In this document: piece by piece, positions 1-8,889 of the stretch
Layout of the letters: every line of letters starts with the position of its first letter
How positions within the stretch are numbered: the first letter of the stretch is position 1
Assembly: GCA_017387565.1 (NCBI GenBank)
Contig: JAFOEY010000052.1
Location: 23,902-87,901 of the forward strand
Direction of reading: 5' to 3'
Origin: Lachnospiraceae bacterium
GTDB lineage: Bacteria; Bacillota; Clostridia; Lachnospirales; Lachnospiraceae
Length of the DNA stretch: 64,000 bases
The notes under the pieces: generated by a model
Databases searched by the model: none
Told to the model about the DNA's origin: nothing
Seen by the model: only the letters and a program-made list of their open reading frames with translations
Translations under genes and position numbers: made by a program

Positions 1-375
1 GGACGTATGTTATTTGCCGGCGAAGACGGTGTCAAAAAAGTCAAAGTCTTATCCGGTGGTGAAAAAGTCAGATGTCTGCTTTCCAAAATGATGATTAGCG
101 GTGCTAACTGCCTGATTTTGGATGAACCCACCAACCATCTGGACATGGAAAGCATCACCGCTTTAAACAACGGTCTGATTAAATTCCCGGGTGTTGAGCT
201 TTTTGCCTGCCACGACCATCAATTCGTACAGACAACTGCCAACCGCATTATGGAAATCCTTCCAAACGGTACGCTGGTTGATAAAATCACAACCTATGAC
301 GAATATCTTGCAAGTGATGAAATGGCAAGAAAACGTACCGTATATACAGCGAATACGGAAGACGACAATAACTAA
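1..375 (+). CDS. ABC-F family ATPase, C-terminal end (partial)
   Basis: The reading frame is open from base 1, so the gene starts upstream of the window and only the last 125 codons are present. What remains is the end of the second nucleotide-binding domain: signature LSGGEK, Walker B CLILDEPTNHLD, and the switch histidine in ACHDHQFV. The DEPTNHLD form and the absence of membrane segments are typical of ABC-F proteins, soluble ATPases that act on the ribosome rather than as transporters. The ALNNGLIKFPG stretch resembles the YkpA/YbiT branch, but the diagnostic linker is outside the window, so no symbol is given. It is followed directly by a hairpin terminator. Confidence 0.9.
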   Translation, partial: GRMLFAGEDGVKKVKVLSGGEKVRCLLSKMMISGANCLILDEPTNHLDMESITALNNGLIKFPGVELFACHDHQFVQTTANRIMEILPNGTLVDKITTYDEYLASDEMARKRTVYTANTEDDNN

Positions 376-380
376 AAAAC

Positions 381-428
381 ATTAGCTTTGACATTGTTTC
401 GAAAGGAAGGATGCTCAAAGCTAATTTT
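381..428 (+). terminator. Rho-independent terminator after the ABC-F gene
   Basis: ATTAGCTTTGA (381-391) pairs perfectly with TCAAAGCTAAT (415-425) and a short T run follows. The loop is long (about 23 nt). It lies six bases after the ABC-F stop codon. Confidence 0.7.
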
Positions 429-473
429 ATGACATCATAATATACAAACAATAACAAAAGGAACTATGCCAAC

Positions 474-2168
474 ATGAAAGCAGTCGACTTACACACACAT
501 TCAACCAAATCAGATGGAAGTTTTACCCCAACAGAACTGGTCGAATACGCAGTCAAAAAAGGGTTAGCAGCTATTGCACTCTCCGACCATGACACGACAG
601 AGGGAATTGATGAAGCTTTTGCTGCGGCAAAGGGAACGAATCTCGAAATCATACCCGCCATTGAATTTTCCACAGAATATGAAGGCAGGGATATTCACAT
701 TTTAGGTCTGTATATTGATCATCACAGTGAACATTTTGAGGAATATCTTCAGGATTTCCGCGATGCCAGAGATGCCCGCAATCAAAAGATGTGTGAAAAA
801 CTGGCAGAACACGGAATTGATATCTCCTACGAACAATTATGCCAAAAATATGAGGGTTCCGTATTGACTCGTGCTCATTATGCGGCATATTTATTAGAAA
901 AAGGAGTTGTAAAAAGCAGAAATGAAGCATTCGAGCGTTATATCGGCGACCATGCCCCCTGCTTTGTGCCCCGCCACAAAGTTACGCCCATGCAGGCTGT
1001 AGAACTGATTCTACGCGCCGGCGGTGTTCCAATACTGGCTCACCCCATTCTCTATCACTTAAGCAAGGCAAAGTTAGAGCAGCTTATCACCGATTTGAAA
1101 GCAGTCGGATTAGTTGGCATAGAAGCTATCTATTCTACTTACAATTCCTCAGAAGAACGACAAATCCGCCATTTGGCAGAAAAATACAACCTGCTAATAT
1201 CCGGAGGTTCCGATTTTCATGGTGTCAACAAGCAGAAACTGGATTTAGGCACAGGCTACGGGCATCTCTTCGTTCCCGAAGATGTATTGGACAATATCAA
1301 GAAATACCGAAGAGAACATGGAAAATACAAGGACCGTATAATCTTTTCCGATATGGACGGAACTCTTTTGGATGATGAAAAAAATCTTTCGCCAAAAATC
1401 CATGATGCCATCCTGAATTTTACATCACAAGGTGGAAATTTTGTACTCTCCAGCGGAAGACCACTTGCAAGTATTTTAGAAACAAGAGACAGACTGGGAC
1501 TTGCTCTGCCCGGCACCTATATTATTTCTTACAACGGTGCATTGGTCTATGACTGTGAAAACGAAAAACCGGTCTTAGAACGTCGTGTTCCCTTTGAATA
1601 TGTAAAAAAAGTATTGGAAACAGCCAAAGAATGTGGTGTTCATGCACACACTTATAATAAAAATACCATTGTGTCTCCTGCTGATAATGAAGAACTGGCC
1701 TATTACCGTATTCACATCCATATGCCGGCCACCATCACCGATGACGTCGTCGCTGCACTGGAAGAAGAACCCTTTAAACTGCTTTTGGTGCATTTAAAGG
1801 AAGATGGTAAATTAGAAGATTTCCGTAAAGCTTTGGATCAAGTTGCAAAAGGAACACTGCACACCTTCTATTCTTCTCCTTTATATTTGGAATGTTGTAT
1901 GGCAGATGCCTCCAAGGGCAATGCCGTCCGGTTTTTATGCGATTATCTCGGCATTGACATTGCGAATTCTGTTGCCGCAGGCGATGCCGCAAATGATATT
2001 TCCATGTTGGAAGCCGCAGGAATTGGTGTCTGTATGGTAAACGGAACAGAAGACACAAAAAAAGCCGCTGATTATATCACGAAAGCGGATAATAATCATA
2101 ACGGCTTTTTAGAAGTCTTACGTCTGGCGACTACTACGAATTCACCAATTTCAAATCAAAATATTTAA
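474..2168 (+). CDS. PHP-domain phosphoesterase fused to a Cof-type HAD phosphatase
   Basis: A 564-residue, two-enzyme protein. Residues 1-280 form a PHP (polymerase/histidinol phosphatase-like) metal-dependent phosphoesterase: DLHTHS with H7 and H9, SDHD at 37-40, LAHP with H191, and GGSDFHG with D248/H250. Residues 289-550 form a Cof/YidA-type HAD phosphatase: FSDMDGTLLDD with D294/D296, LSSGRP at 327-331, KGNAVRFL, and GDAANDISML. Both active sites look complete. The PHP half resembles the TrpH/YciV branch, known for 3',5'-nucleotide phosphatase or 5'-3' RNA exonuclease activity; the HAD half resembles sugar-phosphate or FMN phosphatases. Coupled two-step dephosphorylation is an inference. 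The gene stands alone between two terminators. Confidence 0.88.
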   Translation: MKAVDLHTHSTKSDGSFTPTELVEYAVKKGLAAIALSDHDTTEGIDEAFAAAKGTNLEIIPAIEFSTEYEGRDIHILGLYIDHHSEHFEEYLQDFRDARDARNQKMCEKLAEHGIDISYEQLCQKYEGSVLTRAHYAAYLLEKGVVKSRNEAFERYIGDHAPCFVPRHKVTPMQAVELILRAGGVPILAHPILYHLSKAKLEQLITDLKAVGLVGIEAIYSTYNSSEERQIRHLAEKYNLLISGGSDFHGVNKQKLDLGTGYGHLFVPEDVLDNIKKYRREHGKYKDRIIFSDMDGTLLDDEKNLSPKIHDAILNFTSQGGNFVLSSGRPLASILETRDRLGLALPGTYIISYNGALVYDCENEKPVLERRVPFEYVKKVLETAKECGVHAHTYNKNTIVSPADNEELAYYRIHIHMPATITDDVVAALEEEPFKLLLVHLKEDGKLEDFRKALDQVAKGTLHTFYSSPLYLECCMADASKGNAVRFLCDYLGIDIANSVAAGDAANDISMLEAAGIGVCMVNGTEDTKKAADYITKADNNHNGFLEVLRLATTTNSPISNQNI

Positions 2169-2170
2169 AA

Positions 2171-2201
2171 AAGGATAGCTGTTTTACAAGCAGCTATCCT
2201 T
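2171..2201 (+). terminator. Strong hairpin terminator
   Basis: A perfect 11-bp stem AAGGATAGCTG / CAGCTATCCTT (2171-2181 with 2191-2201) with a 9-nt loop, preceded by an A run and followed by AATTTTA. It ends the PHP-HAD gene and may also act on the minus strand. Confidence 0.85.
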
Positions 2202-2292
2202 AATTTTATCAACATCTTTCTTATTCACAATATACCATCTTCGATGTTTACAATAAAACTATATTCCCGATCAAACACTCTTTTTGTTTTGC

Positions 2293-2556
2293 TTATCCTT
2301 CCACAATCAAATATCTGCCGTCTCCGACTGCAAACACTTCATCGGCTTCTACAATCCCATCGGCATCCATATTTTCCATATCAACACCTTCTTCATCAAA
2401 ATATTCCCATACTTCTTCTTTGGAATTGACCACTAAAGCCATGCACTCCTCCAAATAATTCTTTGCCTCCTCCGGGGTTTGCGCAACCGGTTCCGGGTAC
2501 AGTTTTAACTGATTCTCCAAAAAACATTGTAATACTTTTTCATCAAAATCCGGCAT
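2293..2556 (-). CDS. Small acidic protein of unknown function
   Basis: An 87-residue, strongly acidic protein starting MPDFDEKVLQ, with no signal peptide, membrane segment or Cys pair. I do not recognise a named domain. Two ATG codons compete: the one at 2562 is only 1 nt from GGAG, whereas the one at 2556 is 7 nt away, so 2556 is taken as the start. The compact sequence without low complexity and the good ribosome site support a real gene. It is separated from the PHP-HAD gene by a terminator and may share a transcript with the HAD phosphatase gene upstream (start at 3479). Confidence 0.75.
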   Translation of the reverse strand: MPDFDEKVLQCFLENQLKLYPEPVAQTPEEAKNYLEECMALVVNSKEEVWEYFDEEGVDMENMDADGIVEADEVFAVGDGRYLIVEG

Positions 2557-2654
2557 AATCATTCTCCTTTTCCATATATATCTTATCTTTATACTCTGTT
2601 TTATTATTCTGCTACCTGTTCCAAAGTCATGCTTTTGACCCTGAAATCATCATA

Positions 2655-3479
2655 TTACACATCTTTTATGTAATTATCATAAAGTGCCTGCAAAACCTGC
2701 CATACGCCCTTATCCTTCCATCCGGGGCAAATATGTTTTGCCGCCTTTTTCACATTGTCAACAGCATTTTCCACGGCATAACTTTCTTCTGCTGCCATAA
2801 TCAGGCCCAGATCATTATCATTATCGCCAAAGACCATGGTCTCTTGTGGCAAAATTCCAAGTTCTTTTTGAATCTTTCGCAATGCATTTCCCTTATCAAC
2901 CGAAAAATCCATGAAATCCACCCATTCCTCTCCGGCCATGGTCGTTTTGACCCGATCCTTCCATTTGGGAATTAAAATCTGTTCTCCGATGCTTCGGATA
3001 CTGCCTTTTTTGTAAACAGCAAGCTTTAAAAATTCTTCATCCTCTGCCAGAATATCATCCGTCAGGGTCACATCATTCCGATAAGAATCGGTAATCAGGC
3101 GGATGAAATCCTCATCCTTGGATTCCAAATAACAGCCATGAGAAGTCGATGCCACAACATGACATCCCTCCGGATACAGTGTACGTAAATCTGACATGAT
3201 TTCTTCCACATCGTTTTTCTCCATCTTTGTAATGGAAAAATTCTCCGACGCCAATAAAATATGCGCACCGTTTTCAGCAATATAATCAAGTTTTCGGTTA
3301 ACAGGTGCAAACATCTTGCGAATGCTTCCGTACTGTCTTCCGCTGGCAATCACAAATCGGATTCCCTCATCCCTTAACTTTTGTATAATATCAATCATTT
3401 CATCATACATCTGTGGCGAAGAGTCTTTCACCAGTGTTCCATCCACGTCTGTTGCAATTAATTTAATCTTGGTATTCAT
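2655..3479 (-). CDS. Cof-type HAD-IIB phosphatase
   Basis: 274 residues with all four HAD motifs in order: ATDVDGTLV near residue 10 (nucleophile and acid Asp), VIASGRQ (motif II Ser), DKGNALRKI (motif III Lys) and VFGDNDNDLGLI (motif IV Asp pair). The cap between motifs II and III is of the Cof/YidA C2 type. Family members dephosphorylate sugar phosphates, FMN or other small metabolites; the substrate cannot be read from sequence. AGGAG lies 9 nt before the ATG. It is the second Cof-type HAD domain within 3 kb, the other being in the PHP-HAD fusion on the opposite strand. Confidence 0.9.
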   Translation of the reverse strand: MNTKIKLIATDVDGTLVKDSSPQMYDEMIDIIQKLRDEGIRFVIASGRQYGSIRKMFAPVNRKLDYIAENGAHILLASENFSITKMEKNDVEEIMSDLRTLYPEGCHVVASTSHGCYLESKDEDFIRLITDSYRNDVTLTDDILAEDEEFLKLAVYKKGSIRSIGEQILIPKWKDRVKTTMAGEEWVDFMDFSVDKGNALRKIQKELGILPQETMVFGDNDNDLGLIMAAEESYAVENAVDNVKKAAKHICPGWKDKGVWQVLQALYDNYIKDV

Positions 3480-3540
3480 AAAAAAGATCTCCTAATGAGT
3501 GCCATTCTAGCATGGGCGTTTGCGAAAAATAGTCAATATT

Positions 3541-5730
3541 TTATTCTTCATGATGTGTCGCCGGCACAAAAACCCGTTCCTTTAACGGATCCTCTTCAGC
3601 TTTTTTCGTTTCTTCCATTGCTTCTTTACAGAAATTTGCCTGTGCTCCGAAAAGTTCTTTTCCGCGGCGGTCTATTCTATCATAATTTCCATCCTTATCC
3701 AAAAGCTGAGCCTTCATGGTATCTTTCAACAGACAGTTTAAAATATGCTGTACTTCTTCCTTCAAATCCGGCTGCTCAATGGGAAACAGTATTTCCACAC
3801 GGCGGTTTAAATTACGCGGCATCCAGTCTGCACTGGCAAGGTAATATTCCGGATTTCCACCGTTTTCAAAATAAAAGATACGACTGTGCTCTAAGAAGGT
3901 TCCCACAATGGAACGAACCGTAATATTTTCAGATACCCCGGGAATGCCGACTTTCAAGCAGCAAATTCCCCGGACAATCAATTCTATTTTAACGCCTGCC
4001 GCACTTGCCTGATACAAAGCCTCTATAATGTCTCTATCACAAAGAGAATTCATCTTGGCTACAATTCGTGCCTCGTTCCCCTGCTTTGCCTGTTCAATTT
4101 CACGGTTTATCAAATATAAAAATCTGTTTTTTAACCACAGCGGGGCAAGTGCCAGCTTATTCCAGCTTCTTGGCTCGGAATAACCGGAAAGCATGTTGAA
4201 TACCGCCGTTGCGTCTTCTCCGATATCTTCGCGACAGGTTAAAAGTCCGAGATCCGTATACAGCTTTGCAGTCGCATCGTTGTAATTACCGGTTCCCAAA
4301 TGCACATAACGGCGAATTCCGTCCTCTTCCCTGCGGACTACCAGTGTGATCTTACTGTGGGTTTTTAATCCGACCAGTCCGTAAATAACATGGCAGCCTG
4401 CTTTTTCCAGTTTCTTTGCCCAGACAATATTATTTTCCTCGTCAAAACGGGCTTTTAATTCCACCAAAACCGAAACCTGTTTTCCGTTTTCAGCCGCATG
4501 AGCCAAAGCCGCAATAATGGGCGAATTGCCACTGACACGATACAAGGTCTGCTTAATGGCAAGCACCTGCGGATCTCTTGCAGCATTTTTTATAAAATCT
4601 ACCACCGGCGAAAAGGTCTGATAAGGATGGTGAAGCAGAATATCCTGTTTGCGAATCTGTTCAAAAATATCGCAATCAGCCGGAAGCTGTGGCACCGGCT
4701 GTGGAATATAAGGTTTTTCCTTCAGCTCATCAAAGCCGTCCAGCCCGTATAATTTCATCAGCACGGTCAAATCCAATGGTCCGTTGATATAATAGATTTC
4801 TTCTTCGGAAACCTTCAGTTCCTTGCGAATAATACGGAGTAACGACTTATCAATACCGTCCTCAACCTCTAACCGGATGGCTTCTCCCCACTGACGCTTT
4901 TTCAACTGTTTCTCAATCTCTTTTAACAGATCTTCCGCTTCATCTTCTTCGATGGAAAGATCCGCATTTCGCATAACACGGAACGGGTGAACGCTTAAGA
5001 CATCATAATTTAAAAAGAGTTTTTCAATATTTCTCTCAATAATTTCTTCTAAAAAGATGAAAGTCCGCTGTTGCTGTTCCGGAATTTCAAAAATACGTGG
5101 CAAAACACTGGGAACCTGAACAGTTGCAAATTCGATTTCATCATCTTTACTCTCTTTTAATCCCTTTGTGCTTCCTTTGTCTTCCTTAACGGCCTTTTCG
5201 TCTTTTATACCTTTTTTTCGAACCAATGCACCCAGATTGAGGGATTTGTTACGGATTAACGGAAACGGTCTTGATGAATCCACGGCCATGGGCGTTAAAA
5301 CCGGATATACCGTATCTTCAAAATAGGCATCCACAAACTCAGCCTGCTTTTTGGTCAGTTTTTCATGATGCGTAATAATCTGAATCCCGTTTAGAGATAA
5401 CTGTGGCAAAAGGCTCCTGTTATACGTAGAATACTGCATGTGTACCAGCGCGTGTGTCTCTTTATTAATTGCCTCAAGCTGTTCTTGCGGCGTCATACCT
5501 GCAATATCTTTTTTGTGATATTTGGCGTGTACCATATCCTTTAAGGAAGCCACGCGGACCATGAAAAATTCATCCAGATTGGAGGCTGTGATACTCAAAA
5601 ATTTTAGTCTTTCAAATAATGGATTTTCTTTATCCCTTGCTTCATACAGAATTCGATAATCAAATTTTAACCAGCTCAATTCGCGGTTCTCATAATACTT
5701 CGGATCCTGAAAATTAATCTCGTTTGCCAT
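3541..5730 (-). CDS. ppk1: Polyphosphate kinase 1
   Basis: 729 residues, full length for Ppk1, which makes inorganic polyphosphate reversibly from ATP. The N domain begins at NRELSWLKFDYRIL (residue 15 on). The two phospholipase-D-like catalytic halves carry the expected histidines: H458 in GLKTHSK, the residue autophosphorylated in the family, and H615 in FLEHSRIF. Other family blocks are ARFDEENNI, YVHLGTGNYN and ADWMPRNLNRRVE. Residues 172-198 are a Lys/Glu/Asp-rich, low-complexity insertion in the head region. The gene begins 11 nt after ppx, so the two form a polyphosphate synthesis and turnover operon. Confidence 0.96.
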   Translation of the reverse strand: MANEINFQDPKYYENRELSWLKFDYRILYEARDKENPLFERLKFLSITASNLDEFFMVRVASLKDMVHAKYHKKDIAGMTPQEQLEAINKETHALVHMQYSTYNRSLLPQLSLNGIQIITHHEKLTKKQAEFVDAYFEDTVYPVLTPMAVDSSRPFPLIRNKSLNLGALVRKKGIKDEKAVKEDKGSTKGLKESKDDEIEFATVQVPSVLPRIFEIPEQQQRTFIFLEEIIERNIEKLFLNYDVLSVHPFRVMRNADLSIEEDEAEDLLKEIEKQLKKRQWGEAIRLEVEDGIDKSLLRIIRKELKVSEEEIYYINGPLDLTVLMKLYGLDGFDELKEKPYIPQPVPQLPADCDIFEQIRKQDILLHHPYQTFSPVVDFIKNAARDPQVLAIKQTLYRVSGNSPIIAALAHAAENGKQVSVLVELKARFDEENNIVWAKKLEKAGCHVIYGLVGLKTHSKITLVVRREEDGIRRYVHLGTGNYNDATAKLYTDLGLLTCREDIGEDATAVFNMLSGYSEPRSWNKLALAPLWLKNRFLYLINREIEQAKQGNEARIVAKMNSLCDRDIIEALYQASAAGVKIELIVRGICCLKVGIPGVSENITVRSIVGTFLEHSRIFYFENGGNPEYYLASADWMPRNLNRRVEILFPIEQPDLKEEVQHILNCLLKDTMKAQLLDKDGNYDRIDRRGKELFGAQANFCKEAMEETKKAEEDPLKERVFVPATHHEE

Positions 5731-5741
5731 CTTGCTTCCTC

Positions 5742-7283
5742 CTATACGCGTCTTTTGTGCTTAATCACAGGCCGGACGCTGTATACTTCTTCAAAAAATT
5801 TTGCTCTGGCAGTTAATAAACCGGTCTCTAAGGTAATATCTTCGGTTGTATCAACCGTAATCACGAGCTGATTGTCCCTGAGACTGGTTTTGACATTCTG
5901 AAATTTCTGCTTATGACTTCGATCCAGTCCGTTTGCCACACGTAAAATAGCAGTAAGCTTTGCAATCACCAGATAAGCTTCTCTGCTTAACGTCGTATGT
6001 TCACCAAGCTTATCATAGTATTCAAATTCATCCCGGTTGTATTTTGCCACATAAGCAACCATCTCCCGTTCCGTATGTGACAGACCAATGATTTCCGTGG
6101 CCATGATAATCCGGAAACTGCATTCCCCGACATCTGTCTGTGAAATATATTTTCCACAGTCATTGAGCTGTGCCGCAATCTGTAACAATAACCGCTCACG
6201 CTTTCCAAGTCCGTGTACCTTTTTCATCGTATCAAAAATAGACACTGCTAACTGCTCAATGCTTTCATTTCGCTTTCTGCTGCACATATAACGTTTGCTG
6301 ATTGTCTGTGTCGATGCAATAATATCCTTTTCAAAATCATGGGAAATCGTAATCAGATTGTTTTTCTGTGCATATTCATAGGCAATACCGTCACAAAGCG
6401 TTGTTCCGGGTGCCCAGATATGGCTTGCACCGGTTACTTCCATAATCCGTTTAATTAGAACCGCACTGTAAAACATCAAAGAAGCATGTTCTTCGGATAT
6501 TTCCAAAGCCAGACTGAAGTCAATCCGGTTTTTGTGACTGACTTCATCCATGAACTTCAGATAATCCTCATAATCAATTTCTCCCGGAACTTTACAGATT
6601 TTATTTTTCTGCAACACAACGGAAAGATAGTCATCCACGACAATCAGGTTCTGGATTTCACGCTCTTTTAAATACATTTTTTTGAATAACGAAAACTGAT
6701 TGTTTACCATCTCTTCAATCAGTTTTTCAGACTGTCCGCTTCGCGGCGCAAGTGCTTCAAGACGTTCCCTAAGACGCATAACACCAAGACGCATATTTTG
6801 TGTGGTGACCAGTGAATCCTTTTCAAAGAGTGAAATCTGAACACTTCCGCCACCAATATCCAGTATGGCACTACCACCTTCGATACACTTATCAAAAGCC
6901 TCTCCTTTAGTTGCGATTGCCTTATAATTTAAAAAGCGTTGCTCCGAGTTACTGATGACATCTACGGTCATACCGGTCCGGTTTTTAATCTGATCTAATA
7001 CAATCAGTGTATTTTCTGTTTCCCGGATGGCACTCGTACCATATGCCTTATAAGCATCAACCTTGTATGTTTTCATAATTTCTTTGAAATCACGAAGCGT
7101 ATCACACAATTCATCCATTTTTTCGCGGGAAAGCTTTCCCGTCTTGTATGAATCCACACCCAGTGCCAGTCGGTGATTGATACAGTCGATTTCCTTAATC
7201 CCGGATTTGGACGAGATTTCAAATATTTTCATCGTCAGTTCATAGGAACCGACATCAATTGCCGCAAATAATTTTACTGCCAT
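5742..7283 (-). CDS. ppx: Ppx/GppA-type phosphatase with C-terminal HD domain
   Basis: 513 residues. The N-terminal half is a Ppx/GppA fold of the actin/Hsp70 ATPase class: FAAIDVGSYELTMKI (phosphate-1 loop) and AILDIGGGSVQISLF (phosphate-2 loop). The C-terminal half resembles the HD region of long exopolyphosphatases. The HD motif reads LNDCGK where family members usually have LHDxG, so a metal-binding His is replaced by Asn. The ORF stays open to 7361, but AGAGG lies 8 nt before the ATG at 7283 and the family start MAVKLFAAIDVGS begins there. It is the first gene of the ppx-ppk pair. Confidence 0.93.
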   Translation of the reverse strand: MAVKLFAAIDVGSYELTMKIFEISSKSGIKEIDCINHRLALGVDSYKTGKLSREKMDELCDTLRDFKEIMKTYKVDAYKAYGTSAIRETENTLIVLDQIKNRTGMTVDVISNSEQRFLNYKAIATKGEAFDKCIEGGSAILDIGGGSVQISLFEKDSLVTTQNMRLGVMRLRERLEALAPRSGQSEKLIEEMVNNQFSLFKKMYLKEREIQNLIVVDDYLSVVLQKNKICKVPGEIDYEDYLKFMDEVSHKNRIDFSLALEISEEHASLMFYSAVLIKRIMEVTGASHIWAPGTTLCDGIAYEYAQKNNLITISHDFEKDIIASTQTISKRYMCSRKRNESIEQLAVSIFDTMKKVHGLGKRERLLLQIAAQLNDCGKYISQTDVGECSFRIIMATEIIGLSHTEREMVAYVAKYNRDEFEYYDKLGEHTTLSREAYLVIAKLTAILRVANGLDRSHKQKFQNVKTSLRDNQLVITVDTTEDITLETGLLTARAKFFEEVYSVRPVIKHKRRV

Positions 7284-7385
7284 TTTATGTACCTCTTTTC
7301 CAATGACATCATATGATATCAGAGTCAAAAGTATCTCTTTGGAACCCGCAGATATCATCATATCTTATAAATGTAAAATACAATC

Positions 7386-7424
7386 CAAAAAAATGTAAAA
7401 AGCAAATAAATTAACCTTTTTACA
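7386..7424 (-). terminator. AT-rich terminator between pheA and ppx
   Basis: On the minus strand TGTAAAAAG (7424-7416) pairs perfectly with CTTTTTACA (7402-7394) and seven T follow. The stem is AT-rich, so strength is uncertain. It lies downstream of pheA and upstream of ppx. Confidence 0.5.
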
Positions 7425-7502
7425 ATTGTTTGTTAAAAAAAAGTTTGCTATTCTACTCACAGACTGTATGTGGGCAGTCAGCACATAAACACAATTGTAA
7501 AA
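7418..7502. repeat. R1 repeat, short copy with its own inverted arms
   Basis: Positions 7449-7484 match one end of the R1 element seen at 10818-10925 and 41193-41298, starting TATTCTACTCACAGAC. The internal part of R1 is missing. The fragment is bracketed by TTTTACAATTGT (7418-7429) and ACAATTGTAAAA (7491-7502), a perfect 12-bp inverted pair not found around the other copies. Confidence 0.7.
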
Positions 7503-7513
7503 CAGGCGGTAAA

Positions 7514-8638
7514 TTAATAATTTCCGAGAATTTTCATATTACGTGCTTCATCTCTTAAACCGCGCAGCGCATTCTTAACGGCACCATCTGCCAGATTTCC
7601 TTCAAAGTCAACAAAAAAGCGGTATTCCCAGTTGCGATCTTCAATCGGGCGGCTTTCAATTTTACACAAATTCAGATTATTGTAAATAAAATGAGAAAGC
7701 ATATGATAAAGCGATCCGCTTTCATGCGGAATTTCAAAACAGATACTGATTTTTTTTGCATCCTTTAAAAATACTTTCTGATTGGTAACAATGATAAATC
7801 TGGTGGAATTGGTATCAGACTGGTTGATTCCCTTTTTTAATACATCCAGACCATAAATTTCACCGGCATACGCACTGGCAATGGCAGCCTGTGTCTTATC
7901 CCCGTCCTTAACAACCTTTTGTGCCGCAAAGGCATTATTCTGCATGCTGATTTGTTTCCAGTCATGTTCACTCAAAAATCTGGCACTCTGCATCAGAGAC
8001 TGCGGATGCGAATAAACGGTCTTGATATCCTCCATCGTCGAGCCGGGAACACCCAACAGACAATGCTCAATTTTAATAATCTGCTCTCCTACGATGTAAT
8101 TTTCAAACTCCACAAGCAAATCATACACTTCACTAATGATTCCTGCCGTTGAATTTTCAATGGGTAATACGGCAAAATCGGCACTTCCCTCTTCAATGGC
8201 AGACATGGCATCGCGGAACGTATTCACATGAAAACTTTGAATCTTATCTCCGAAATACTGAACCATGGCAGCCTGTGAATAAGCACCTTCTGCTCCCTGA
8301 AAAACCACACGGACCTTACCGTCATCCAGACTGTCCACTCCCATAAAAGGCAGTCTGCCGATACTGCCGTGTTCCGCCAAAATCTGATACTGCAGTTTCC
8401 GGCTCACCGACATAATCTGTTCAAACAATTCCTCAACTGCACGACTTGTAAAATCACTGGTGGTCAGTGCTTTGACCTTACGGATTTTTTCTTCTTCCCG
8501 AACACGGTCAAATACCTTTTTTCCATTCTCTATTTTATATTCAGCAACCTGCTTACAGATGTTCACGCGCTTTTCGTAAAGCTCAACAATCTGTTTGTCA
8601 ATCACATCAATTTCATCCCGTAATTGTAATAAATCCAT
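7514..8638 (-). CDS. pheA: Bifunctional chorismate mutase / prephenate dehydratase
   Basis: 374 residues with three domains. Residues 1-85 are an AroQ-type chorismate mutase (LRDEIDVIDKQIVELYEKR, then ENGKKVFDRVREEEK). Residues 105-285 are prephenate dehydratase (VVFQGAEGAYSQAA, PIENSTAG, and the catalytic NSTRFIIV). Residues 293-370 are an ACT domain with the phenylalanine-sensing ESRP motif. It converts chorismate through prephenate to phenylpyruvate, the first two steps specific to phenylalanine, with expected feedback inhibition by phenylalanine. The start has only a weak ribosome site (AGAGACAGAAG), and a 17-bp tandem repeat begins 10 bp upstream. Confidence 0.96.
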   Translation of the reverse strand: MDLLQLRDEIDVIDKQIVELYEKRVNICKQVAEYKIENGKKVFDRVREEEKIRKVKALTTSDFTSRAVEELFEQIMSVSRKLQYQILAEHGSIGRLPFMGVDSLDDGKVRVVFQGAEGAYSQAAMVQYFGDKIQSFHVNTFRDAMSAIEEGSADFAVLPIENSTAGIISEVYDLLVEFENYIVGEQIIKIEHCLLGVPGSTMEDIKTVYSHPQSLMQSARFLSEHDWKQISMQNNAFAAQKVVKDGDKTQAAIASAYAGEIYGLDVLKKGINQSDTNSTRFIIVTNQKVFLKDAKKISICFEIPHESGSLYHMLSHFIYNNLNLCKIESRPIEDRNWEYRFFVDFEGNLADGAVKNALRGLRDEARNMKILGNY

Positions 8639-8648
8639 CTTCTGTCTC

Positions 8649-8785
8649 TTTTCTGTTCTATTTTGTTTTTCTGTTCTATTCTGTTTTCTGTTCTATTCTG
8701 TTTTCTGTTCTATTTTGTTTTCTGTTCTATTCTGTTTTCTGTTCTATTCTGTTTTCTGTTCTATTTTGTTTTCTGTTCTATTTTG
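8649..8785. repeat. 17-bp tandem repeat directly upstream of pheA
   Basis: Eight head-to-tail copies of TTTTCTGTTCTATTCTG or its TTTTG-ending variant (units start at 8649, 8666, 8684, 8701, 8718, 8735, 8752 and 8769; one unit is 18 bp). Units differ at almost one position only, so the array is young or is being homogenised. A decayed TTTCATTCTATTTCA tail follows. The array occupies the 5' untranslated/promoter position of pheA. Its translation in any frame is meaningless Phe/Ser-rich sequence. Confidence 0.95.
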
Positions 8786-8853
8786 TTTCATTCTATTTCA
8801 TTTTATTGTGCTCAGTTTATTGCTCTGTTGCCATATCCCCAACACGTGCTACT

Positions 8854-8887
8854 CACATCATATATAATGTATTGTATATATGATGTG
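8854..8887. other. Perfect AT-rich hairpin after the DUF5050 gene
   Basis: CACATCATATATA (8854-8866) and TATATATGATGTG (8875-8887) form a perfect 13-bp stem with an 8-nt loop, starting 2 bp after the DUF5050 stop on the minus strand. No T run follows on that strand, so a classical terminator is not certain; a 3'-end stabiliser or a pheA regulatory hairpin are alternatives. Confidence 0.6.
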
Positions 8888-8889
8888 TA

